From positions 1 through 19,680 of the forward strand of contig JBJOII010000088.1 of NCBI GenBank assembly GCA_046047235.1: a stretch of DNA of 19,680 nucleotides, written 5' to 3'. The notes under the pieces are model-generated. The model ran no database searches, was not told the origin of the DNA, and saw only the letters and a program-made list of their open reading frames with translations. The number at the start of each line of letters is the position of its first letter. The first letter of the stretch is position 1. Shown one piece after another: positions 13,688 through 19,680 of the stretch. The stretch is from JBMTVN01 sp046047235 (GTDB lineage Bacteria; Verrucomicrobiota; Verrucomicrobiia; Limisphaerales; JAHDYP01). The translations under genes and the position numbers were made by a program.

Positions 13688-14968
13688 TCAACCCAAGACA
13701 ATCCCCTCCCGCTCACGATCAAACACCGCCACTTTCCCCTCCAGATACGACAACATCGCCATGTTCAATGCCACCTGCACCTCATACCCAAACTCAACGT
13801 CACTCACCGGCTTCTCCCGCGTCCTCACACAATGCAACAAATTCAACCAGTGCGCCCGCGTCGTGTCACTCCGCCCCCCCACCACCTCCCGACGCTCCCC
13901 CTTCTTCGGCAAAATCTCCAACCGGTCCACCCCCGAGGCCCAGTCCGTCTCCAAAATGATCGTCCCCTCATCCCCGCGAATGCACGGCGCCGTCTGATGC
14001 TCGTTCGCCAATGTACACGACATCACCATCGATAGCTTCTGCGGATAATCCAAACACATGTTGAATGTGTCCGGCACCTCCCGGTCATACGTGTCGTATT
14101 TGAAGATCCCCCCCGAAGCCACCACCCGGGATGGAAACTCCAAACCCAGCAAACTCACAAACGGCGTATACACATGCGGAAATAAATCCGTGCACGGCCC
14201 TCCCGCGTAATCCAAATACTTCCGCCAACTGAAAAACCGATCGACGGTAAAAGGCACCCTCGGCGCATCTCCCAAAAATGCCTCCCAATCCAAATCCTCC
14301 CCCGGCACCGCCGTCGGATCCGGAATCGGCATCCGCTCCCCCCAATCCCCGTCCCGATAAAACCCCGCACTCACCAACTGCGGCCGGCCAATCACCCCCT
14401 GCCGCACCAAATCCCCCACCTTGCGCCACTCCGGACTCGAATTCGCCTGGTTGCCAATCTGTACCACCCGACCCAACCGCTTCGTCTCCCGATAAAACTC
14501 CCGACTCAGCTCCGTCTGGCTCCAATGCCCCATCGGCTTCTCACAATACACATCCTTGCCCGCCCGTATCGCCTCCAACGCCTGCGGAACGTGTAACCGG
14601 TCCGGCGTCGCCACACACACCACATCCACCGCCGGATCCGCCAAAAGCTCCCGGTAATCCCCATACGCCCTGCCCCCCGTAATCCTCGCCGCCTCCTCCC
14701 GCCGATGCCCATACGCATCACTCACCCCCACAATCCTCAAAGCCTCCCCCTCCGCCACCAGCTTCTGCACCGTCCCCACATGACTCATCCCCCTCCCCCC
14801 CACACCAATAAACCCAACCCCCAACCGTTCACCCGCCCCCAACACACGCAAATCCGTCACCCACGGCATCGCCACAACACCCAACGCCGATGCCTTCCCC
14901 GCCGTCGATAAAAACTCCCGCCGGGTAGTCGCATGCGCCTGAGTCACAGTTCCAGAATTGGCCTTCAT
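13688..14968 (-). CDS. Tat-leader Gfo/Idh/MocA family oxidoreductase
   Basis: A 426-residue NAD(P)-dependent oxidoreductase. The N-terminus carries a twin-arginine leader (TTRREFLSTAGKASALGVVAMP, R16-R17), so it is likely folded in the cytoplasm and exported. The Rossmann motif is LGVGFIGVGGRGMSHVG (~49-65), and the family EKP motif is CEKPMGH (E143-P145), with the catalytic-type lysine K144. The C-terminal domain contains the AGGPCTDLFPHVYTP segment (~255-269), corresponding to the conserved Gly-rich Asp-x-x-x-His block. The substrate is probably a sugar or inositol-type compound but cannot be identified. There is no Shine-Dalgarno sequence before the ATG at 14968. It is the first gene of a closely spaced same-strand run: this gene, DUF6807, NfeD, FloA, membrane protein. 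Confidence 0.92.
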   Translation of the reverse strand: MKANSGTVTQAHATTRREFLSTAGKASALGVVAMPWVTDLRVLGAGERLGVGFIGVGGRGMSHVGTVQKLVAEGEALRIVGVSDAYGHRREEAARITGGRAYGDYRELLADPAVDVVCVATPDRLHVPQALEAIRAGKDVYCEKPMGHWSQTELSREFYRETKRLGRVVQIGNQANSSPEWRKVGDLVRQGVIGRPQLVSAGFYRDGDWGERMPIPDPTAVPGEDLDWEAFLGDAPRVPFTVDRFFSWRKYLDYAGGPCTDLFPHVYTPFVSLLGLEFPSRVVASGGIFKYDTYDREVPDTFNMCLDYPQKLSMVMSCTLANEHQTAPCIRGDEGTIILETDWASGVDRLEILPKKGERREVVGGRSDTTRAHWLNLLHCVRTREKPVSDVEFGYEVQVALNMAMLSYLEGKVAVFDREREGIVLG

Positions 14969-15154
14969 AACTTAAATGAAAATTGGGGTTCCAACCGAAG
15001 ACCCTACCCCCTCCCACTCCTCCCTGACCAGCCCACCACACAACCCAACGCAACATAGCAGCCCCCTTAATACCCCCTATCCCCCTACCTCATGCCATGC
15101 CTAAAAACAGAATCCGTCGCCATCCGCTTCGGCAACCAACCTCCCCTTCGCTTA

Positions 15155-15189
15155 CCTCTTACCGCTCAGCGCTTCCCGCTTACCGCAGT
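15155..15189 (+). repeat. Degenerate heptamer array A4 (5 units)
   Basis: Five units in register: cctctta, ccgctca, gcgcttc, ccgctta, ccgcagt. A further related unit, ccccttc, lies just upstream but out of phase. It sits in the 450-nt spacer between the ADH and Gfo/Idh genes (14969-15418), which holds no gene that I can see and consists largely of repeats. Confidence 0.65.
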
Positions 15190-15271
15190 CCGTATGGCTC
15201 GGAGACCAGATTCTCGTTGCTTCAGAGTTTCCTTGCTTCGGAACCACTACGCGCCGTGCACCGGCGCCACC

Positions 15272-15293
15272 GGATTTGGCACAGCCAAATTCC
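15272..15293. repeat. Palindromic element P2 (GGATTTGGC type)
   Basis: The arms GGATTTGGC and GCCAAATTCC flank ACA. The stem is nine pairs including one G-T. It is a near copy of P1 at 10385. Its left flank (GTGCACCGGCGCCAC) also resembles the left flank of P3 near 16552, so P2 and P3 share about 35 nt. Confidence 0.65.
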
Positions 15294-15315
15294 TCGCAAA
15301 GGTAACGACGAGCTC

Positions 15316-15399
15316 CCCATGTCCCGACTCCCGACTCCCGACTCCCGACTCCCATCTACGATATCCCATATCCCATATCCCATATCCCATCTCCCGCGT
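15316..15399 (+). repeat. CCCNNNN heptamer array (12 units), G-quadruplex-capable on the minus strand
   Basis: Twelve 7-nt units in unbroken register: cccatgt, four cccgact, cccatct, acgatat, three cccatat, cccatct, cccgcgt. Eleven of twelve begin CCC. On the minus strand this gives G-triplets separated by four-nt loops over 84 nt, which satisfies the usual G-quadruplex sequence rule. It ends 19 nt before the stop codon end of the alcohol dehydrogenase gene (15419), so it would lie in that gene's 3' transcript. Confidence 0.88.
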
Positions 15400-15418
15400 G
15401 CTGCAAGCGCGCTAGCCC

Positions 15419-16498
15419 TCAACCCCCGCGCGCCTCCACCACTACCTTTAATCCACCCGGACCCGGCTTCGCCGCCATCGCCACCGCCTCCGCCGTCCGC
15501 TCCAATGGAAACCGGTGCGTCACCAACTCCCGCACGTCCAACTTCCGGCCAAACACCAACCGCGCTACCTCCCGCTGCAACGTCACATCAGCTGAATAAC
15601 TCCCGATCACGTCCTTCTCATCCACGCAGATATCCGCCAAATCCAGCGAAACACCATCCCCGCGTTTGGTATGTGCAAACAGCAAAACCTGCCCACCACC
15701 CCGCACCCAGCCCACCGCCTGATGCACCGCAGCCTCCACCGGCACCGCCACCACCACCGCATCCAAACCGTAACCCCGGGTCCACCGCCGCAACCTCTCC
15801 GGTAAACCCAAATCATCCGCCCGCCACGCCCGCGCCGCACCAAACTGCCCCGCCAACCTCAAACGCTCGTCCATCAAATCGGTCGCTGCAACCTCAACGC
15901 CAGCCAGCTCAAGCAACCGCGTAAACATCAACCCAATCGGCCCCTGCCCCATCACCATCACCCGGTCCCCCTCCATTACCCGCAACCGCCGCACCGCCTT
16001 CAATACCGTGTTCACCGGCTCCAACATCGCCCCCTCCTCAAAACTGTTGCCACGCGGAATCTTCACCACCCCGGGCAACACAAATGGCATCACCCGCACA
16101 TACTCCGCATACCCCCCTCCCGCCGGCTCAAAACCCGCCGTTATCCCCGTCCGCTTATACGTGGCACACTGCGCATACGCCCCGTGCCGACAATAATGAC
16201 AGTCCCGACACGGCACATGATGATGCAACGCCACCCGATCTCCCACCCGCCAGGCTTCCACCCCACGCCCCACCTGAACAATCGTCCCTGCGGTCTCATG
16301 CCCAAACACCCTCGGCGGTGCCACGGTCGCATACTGGATCTTCTTAATATCCGTCGGACACACCCCGCAAACCTCCACCCGAACCAACAGCTCACCCGAC
16401 CGAATCCGCGGCACCGGCAACTCCTCCACCCGCAAGTCATTCGCCCCGCGATACACCACCGCCTTCATGGTCTTCGGAATCTTCACGCCCCCAAACAT
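15419..16498 (-). CDS. Zinc-dependent medium-chain alcohol/polyol dehydrogenase
   Basis: A 359-residue cytoplasmic MDR-family enzyme that would oxidise an alcohol or polyol with NAD(P). The GroES-like N-terminal domain contains catalytic zinc ligands C47 (VCGVCPTD) and H67-E68 (FGHETAG), with E160 nearby (GAMLEPVNT). Structural zinc cysteines are C97, C100, C103 and C111 (PCRDCHYCRHGAYAQC). The Rossmann motif is VMGQGPIGL (~182-190), followed by an acidic residue in ATDLMDERL. The C-terminus GPGGLKVVVEARGG is normal for the family. The frame extends to 16600, but the ATG at 16498 has a GGGGGTGG purine run immediately upstream, and the ATG at 16468 (MKAVVYRG) is a possible shorter start. The substrate is unknown; sorbitol- or threonine-dehydrogenase-like enzymes are the nearest class. 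It is downstream of maf on the same strand. Confidence 0.9.
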   Translation of the reverse strand: MFGGVKIPKTMKAVVYRGANDLRVEELPVPRIRSGELLVRVEVCGVCPTDIKKIQYATVAPPRVFGHETAGTIVQVGRGVEAWRVGDRVALHHHVPCRDCHYCRHGAYAQCATYKRTGITAGFEPAGGGYAEYVRVMPFVLPGVVKIPRGNSFEEGAMLEPVNTVLKAVRRLRVMEGDRVMVMGQGPIGLMFTRLLELAGVEVAATDLMDERLRLAGQFGAARAWRADDLGLPERLRRWTRGYGLDAVVVAVPVEAAVHQAVGWVRGGGQVLLFAHTKRGDGVSLDLADICVDEKDVIGSYSADVTLQREVARLVFGRKLDVRELVTHRFPLERTAEAVAMAAKPGPGGLKVVVEARGG

Positions 16499-16551
16499 GC
16501 CCACCCCCAACCCACCCTGCCCAGCCCAAACACGGTGCGGCGGCGCGACTC

Positions 16552-16570
16552 GATTGGGTGCAGCCAAATC
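16552..16570. repeat. Palindromic element P3 (degenerate copy)
   Basis: The right arm GCCAAATC is identical to that of P1. The left arm, GATTGGGT, has diverged, so the hairpin is weakened. The left flank GTGCGGCGGCGCGAC resembles that of P2. It lies in the 302-nt spacer between the ADH start and the end of maf, where I see no gene. Confidence 0.5.
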
Positions 16571-16685
16571 CATAAGCATCGCGATCCCGCTCGAGATCAA
16601 ACCGCCCCCCCCGCGCCAACCGCCAAAGGTCAGGGGGAACGCCCCCCTCCCCTCTCCCAGCCACGCCGCTCCGCGCGCCGCAAAA

Positions 16686-16818
16686 GCCCTTCCCGCTTGC
16701 CTCTTGGCGCTTACCGCTTACCTCTTAGCGCTTGGCGCTCTGCCCTCAGCCCTCTGCGCTTACCCCTTCCCGCTTACTGCTTGGCGCTATGCCCTCAGCG
16801 CTATGCGCTCTGCGCTTC
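16686..16818 (+). repeat. Degenerate heptamer array A5 (19 units, longest)
   Basis: Nineteen 7-nt units in unbroken register over 133 nt, beginning gcccttc, ccgcttg, cctcttg, gcgctta and ending gcgctat, gcgctct, gcgcttc. Positions 4 and 5 are C and T in every unit, position 2 is C in 18, position 6 is T, C or A, and position 7 is free. The array crosses the maf stop codon and encodes its last codons. It belongs to the same family as the arrays at 988, 6594, 6744 and 15155. Confidence 0.88.
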
Positions 16819-17382
16819 GCGCCCCCCCAACACCTCCCTCAATAACTCCATCGGTAAGCCTATGACGTTGGTAAACGACCCCTTCACCTCCTCCACAATC
16901 AACTCCCCATGATCCTGAATCGCATACGCCCCCGCCTTGTCCAATGGCTGAATCCGCTCCAAATACCCCCGGATCTCCCCCTCCGACAACAAACGAAAAC
17001 GCACCTCCGTCATCTCCGCCACCAACCGCTCCTCATACCCCCGCAAATGAATCAGCGCCATCCCCGTCACCACCTGATGCGTCCGCCCGGATAAAGCCCG
17101 AAGCATCACCCGCGCCTCCTCCATATCCACCGGCTTCCCAAATACCCCGTCCCCCAACGCCACCACTGTGTCCGCCCCCAATACCAACGCGTCCGGATGC
17201 CGCTTCGCCACCGCCCTAGCCTTCCGATGCGCGTTCACCATGGCCAGCTCCCTCGCCGTCAAATACTCCGCCGCCAACTCCTCCGCCTGACTCGCCACGA
17301 CGGTAAAGGGCAGCCCTAACGTCTCCAGCAACTCCGATCGCCTCGGAGATACGGAGGCCAGTATCAATGGGGGTAAACTCAT
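16801..17382 (-). CDS. maf: Maf family nucleoside triphosphate pyrophosphatase (dTTP/UTP type)
   Basis: A 193-residue cytoplasmic house-cleaning enzyme that hydrolyses non-canonical or excess nucleoside triphosphates to monophosphates and pyrophosphate. Family motifs are all present: LASVSPRRSELL (9-19), LGADTVV with catalytic-type D71 (68-74), GKPVDMEEA (82-90), SGRTHQVVTG (98-107), LDKAGAYAIQDHG (147-159) and GSFTNVIGLP (168-177). The DKAGAYAIQ form suggests the YhdE-like dTTP/UTP subfamily. The ATG at 17382 gives the standard MxxPxLILASxSPRR start, though no strong Shine-Dalgarno sequence is seen. The last residues (REAQSA) come from heptamer array A5. It lies 76 nt downstream of the nitroreductase gene. 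Confidence 0.94.
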   Translation of the reverse strand: MSLPPLILASVSPRRSELLETLGLPFTVVASQAEELAAEYLTARELAMVNAHRKARAVAKRHPDALVLGADTVVALGDGVFGKPVDMEEARVMLRALSGRTHQVVTGMALIHLRGYEERLVAEMTEVRFRLLSEGEIRGYLERIQPLDKAGAYAIQDHGELIVEEVKGSFTNVIGLPMELLREVLGGREAQSA

Positions 17383-17458
17383 ACGCGTTGCTCAGTCCGC
17401 TAACCACCCCAGCCACACCCAAACGAAAACCACCCGACAACACCGCCCCACCACCATA

Positions 17459-17989
17459 CTACGTTTCTGCCGACATGCCATGCCAGCTGACCAACTCATC
17501 CATCGACCGCCGCTGCACCTCAGGTAACGTCACCGCCGCATACCCCACCGGCATCAATGCCACCGGAATCTCGTTCTCCGGCAACTCCAAGAGCGCCTTG
17601 ACCTGCCCCGGATCAAACGACCCCACCCAGCAGCTGCTCAAATACTGCTCCACCACCGCCAACTGCGCATAAGCCACCGCAACCAACGCGTCCTGCACAC
17701 TGTATTGCGTCTCCCTTACCGTCCCGTGCTCCACCGCCCTCGATGTGTCAGCACAAAACACCAACACCACCGGGGCCGCCCCCACAAACTCCTGGCCGCG
17801 CGCCGCCACACCCAACCCCTGCCTCATCCCCTCCTCCACCACCACGTGAATCCGATACGCCTGCAACCCAGCCGCCGACGGCGCCTGCATCACCGCCGCA
17901 AACACCTCCTCCAATTGTTCCCTCGTCGGCACCCGCTTCTCATAAGCCCGAACCGACCGACGCTGCTGCAAAACATGCTGAAAATCCAT
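17459..17989 (-). CDS. Nitroreductase family FMN-dependent oxidoreductase
   Basis: A 176-residue flavoprotein with the nitroreductase fold. The FMN phosphate-binding start is QQRRSVRAYEKRVP (8-21), followed by APSAAGLQAYRIHVV (36-50). QDALVAVAYAQLAVVEQYLSSCWVG (~98-122) is the dimer-helix region, and PVALMPVGYAA (~141-151) precedes the C-terminal segment. It probably reduces nitro, quinone or enone compounds with NAD(P)H; the physiological substrate is not visible. The ATG at 17989 is supported by AGGAG at 17996-18000 with a 6-nt gap. It is divergent from the Tat Gfo/Idh gene at 18125 and upstream of maf on the same strand. Confidence 0.92.
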   Translation of the reverse strand: MDFQHVLQQRRSVRAYEKRVPTREQLEEVFAAVMQAPSAAGLQAYRIHVVVEEGMRQGLGVAARGQEFVGAAPVVLVFCADTSRAVEHGTVRETQYSVQDALVAVAYAQLAVVEQYLSSCWVGSFDPGQVKALLELPENEIPVALMPVGYAAVTLPEVQRRSMDELVSWHGMSAET

Positions 17990-17995
17990 GAGCTA

Positions 17996-18000
17996 CTCCT
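17996..18000 (-). promoter_or_regulatory. Ribosome binding site of the nitroreductase gene
   Basis: AGGAG on the minus strand, six nt before the ATG at 17989. Confidence 0.7.
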
Positions 18001-18124
18001 AAAGGGGTTGTCGCCCAGTAAACCTCTCCACCCCGGCCACGTCAAGAAACCCCCTCCACCCAACCCAAAAACCACTGTCGTTCTGCACTTGTCGAACCCC
18101 CATCTCCCCTCCACCCTTCCCCCC

Positions 18125-19636
18125 ATGACAGGTCCCGCTACGCCGCTCAGCCGCCGACGCTTCCTCGAAACCGCGGTCGCCTCAGCCGCCGCCACCTCCT
18201 CAGCCCTAAACTCCGCCGCCCAACCCGCCCCCTCCCAGCCCACCAATCGACGCATCCAAATCGGCTTCGTCGGCTGCGGCTCCCAGGGCCTCCGCCAACT
18301 CATCCCCGCCCTCCAACACCCCGATATCCAAATCGTCGCCGTCTGCGACCCCAACCGCCGTAGCGATGACTACCCGGAATGGAGCCGCCACGAACTCAAT
18401 AACAAGGTCCGCGACTTCCTCGAAGACCCCACCTGGGCACAAGGCGCCCGCGGCGGCCTTTGCGGACGTGAAGTCGCCCTCGAAATCATCAACCGCTATT
18501 ACACCAAAAACCGCCCCTCAGGAACTACCGTCGGCTGCCGCGCCTATAACGACTTCCGCGAAATGCTCGACCGCGAGGCCGACCTCAATGCGGTCTACAT
18601 CATGACCCCGGAACACCTCCACGCCACCATCGCCGTCCAGGCCATGCGCCGCGGCAAACACGTCATCAGCCATAAACCCCTCTCCAACGTCCTCGCCGAA
18701 GCCCGCCTCGCCCGGGATACCGCCCGCGAAACCGGCGTCGCCACCCACATGTTCTGCGCCTCCGATAAATCATCCACCCCTCTCATCCGTGAATGGCTCG
18801 CCGCCGGTGCCATCGGCCCCGTCCGCGAAGTCCATAACTGGTCCTCCCGACCCTTCTGGCCCCAAGGCATGACCGCCCTCCCCACCGAAACCCCACCCGT
18901 CCCCGATGGCTTCGATTGGGACCTCTGGCTCGGCCCCGTCCCCAACCGCCCCTACCACCCCTCCTATACCCACGCCGTCTTCCGCGGCTGGTGCGACTTC
19001 GGCACCGGCGCCCTCGGCGACATGGGCCACTACAGCTTCTTCCAGATGTTCAATATCCTCAACCTGCAGGCCCCCGTCAGCGTCGAAGCCTCCCGCTCGG
19101 AATTCTGGCAAATCGAAAACTTCACCTGGAAAAAGCAAATCAACCGGATCTCCTACCCCCGCGCCTCCTCCATCCACTGGAAGTTCCCCGCCAGAAATGA
19201 CCTGCCCCCCGTCGATCTCCATTGGTACGACGGCGGCCTCCGCCCTCCCACCCCCTCAGAACTCGTGGCCGACGGCGAACCCCTACCCGAAGAAGGACTC
19301 CTCCTCATCGGTGACCGCGGTAAAATCCTCGCCGGCTTCAGTGGCGATAACCCACGCCTCATTCCCGATGTCCGCATGCGCGAATTCCAACCCCCTCCCG
19401 AATCCCTTCCCAGACCCATCAGCGAACTCAACCAATGGGTCCGCGCCTGCCAGGGCGGCGAACCCTCCAGCGCCAGCTTCGAACGCGTCTACCCCTTCGC
19501 CGAAACCATCCTCCTCGGCACCATCGCCCAACGCGTCCCCTCCCGCCTCAACTGGAACTCTGAAAAAATGGAGTTCGATAACCCCGATGCCAATGCCCTC
19601 CTCCGCCGCACCTACCGCGATGGCTGGCAACTGTAA
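18125..19636 (+). CDS. Tat-leader Gfo/Idh/MocA family oxidoreductase (HKP variant)
   Basis: A 503-residue protein with a twin-arginine leader (LSRRRFLETAVASAAATSSAL, R10-R12), suggesting export. The Rossmann motif is IQIGFVGCGSQGLRQ (~44-58). Where the family usually has EKP, this protein reads VISHKPLSN, so the lysine is kept but the glutamate is replaced by histidine. Later blocks are FDWDLWLGPVPNRPYHP and CDFGTGALGDMGHYSFF, the conserved Gly-rich Asp-x-x-His segment. The C-terminal region includes QWVRACQGGEPSSASFE, as is usual for this long type. The frame is open to 17705, but the upstream part is antisense to the nitroreductase gene, and the ATG at 18125 starts directly before the Tat leader. 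There is no Shine-Dalgarno sequence. Codon use is strongly C-ending. The substrate is unknown; a sugar derivative is likely. A further gene probably starts 15 nt downstream. Confidence 0.92.
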   Translation: MTGPATPLSRRRFLETAVASAAATSSALNSAAQPAPSQPTNRRIQIGFVGCGSQGLRQLIPALQHPDIQIVAVCDPNRRSDDYPEWSRHELNNKVRDFLEDPTWAQGARGGLCGREVALEIINRYYTKNRPSGTTVGCRAYNDFREMLDREADLNAVYIMTPEHLHATIAVQAMRRGKHVISHKPLSNVLAEARLARDTARETGVATHMFCASDKSSTPLIREWLAAGAIGPVREVHNWSSRPFWPQGMTALPTETPPVPDGFDWDLWLGPVPNRPYHPSYTHAVFRGWCDFGTGALGDMGHYSFFQMFNILNLQAPVSVEASRSEFWQIENFTWKKQINRISYPRASSIHWKFPARNDLPPVDLHWYDGGLRPPTPSELVADGEPLPEEGLLLIGDRGKILAGFSGDNPRLIPDVRMREFQPPPESLPRPISELNQWVRACQGGEPSSASFERVYPFAETILLGTIAQRVPSRLNWNSEKMEFDNPDANALLRRTYRDGWQL

Positions 19637-19651
19637 TTCATCACTCATTTC

Positions 19652-19680
19652 ATGAAGTCCGAAATCCGCCTCCTGCGCGA
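19652..19680 (+). CDS. Start of a further plus-strand gene (only first codons visible)
   Basis: An ATG 15 nt after the Gfo/Idh stop opens a frame MKSEIRLLR that runs off the window. The close spacing and C-ending codons suggest it is the next gene of the same transcript. Nothing can be said about function. Confidence 0.4.

Noticed and set aside
14969..15090. Sigma-70-type promoter for the Gfo/Idh operon
   Set aside because: I could find AT-rich patches near the start but no convincing pair of -35 and -10 boxes at proper spacing.
15316..15399. Possible CRISPR array
   Set aside because: The repeats are 7 nt and contiguous with no unique spacers, and no cas genes are present.
15097..15924. A 275-codon + strand frame across the repeat spacer
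   Set aside because: It is made of translated repeats and then antisense of the dehydrogenase gene, with a Pro-rich, featureless product.
17705..18124. N-terminal extension of the plus-strand Gfo/Idh protein
   Set aside because: It is antisense to the nitroreductase gene. The ATG at 18125 precedes a canonical Tat leader.

Overview
The window looks like a chromosomal segment from a Verrucomicrobiota-type (PVC superphylum) bacterium. The evidence is the gene families: two Tat-leader Gfo/Idh/MocA oxidoreductases, a DUF6807/PmoA-like protein, an NfeD-FloA pair, a PA14/FN3 exoprotein with a small C-terminal domain ending in 'FYRxxN', and an SGNH-like protein with a GES block. I cannot place it below phylum level. 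There are no rRNA or tRNA genes, phage genes, transposases or CRISPR arrays. Most genes lie on the minus strand. The + strand is strongly C-rich whichever strand is coding, so minus-strand genes favour G/T-ending codons (GTG, TTG, CGG, GGG) and plus-strand genes favour C-ending codons (CTC, GCC, CGC). The 1000-residue exoprotein and floA are partial exceptions.

Layout, left to right. 1-2306 (minus): the 5' two-thirds or so of an SGNH-like membrane-anchored protein cut by the window edge, a DUF3024 protein, and a VKOR-DsbA fusion for disulfide formation. 2366-5427 (minus): a 1000-residue secreted multidomain protein with an excellent rho-independent terminator. 5911-6417 (plus): a small exported thioredoxin-like protein with its own terminator. 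6841-7803 (plus): a ZIP metal transporter whose tail overlaps, convergently, the 3' end of an exported alkaline phosphatase (7706-9136, minus). A secreted GH43 glycosidase (9226-10245, minus) lies upstream of the phosphatase. 10415-14968 (minus) is a tightly spaced run: Tat Gfo/Idh, DUF6807, NfeD, FloA, then a FloA-linked membrane protein. 15419-17989 (minus): a zinc alcohol dehydrogenase, Maf pyrophosphatase and a nitroreductase. 18125-19680 (plus): a second Tat Gfo/Idh protein and the first codons of a following gene.

The gene set fits a heterotrophic polysaccharide degrader: GH43, exported phosphatase, Tat oxidoreductases, DUF6807 and sugar-alcohol-type dehydrogenase, plus envelope oxidative folding (VKOR-DsbA, thioredoxin) and flotillin membrane organisation (NfeD-FloA).

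The most unusual signal is between the genes. Several spacers are filled by short-period tandem arrays in strict register. One family is a degenerate heptamer of type GCGCTTN/CCGCTTN/GCCCTCN, present at five sites with up to 19 units. Another is a CCCNNNN heptamer array of 12 units, whose minus strand is G3N4-periodic and so G-quadruplex-capable. A hexamer ATCGNN array has 6 units. A GGATTTGGC palindromic element occurs three times. All arrays have the C-rich face on the + strand. Two of them run into the 3' ends of minus-strand genes and encode their last residues. I consider this repeat system the best candidate for something undescribed here.
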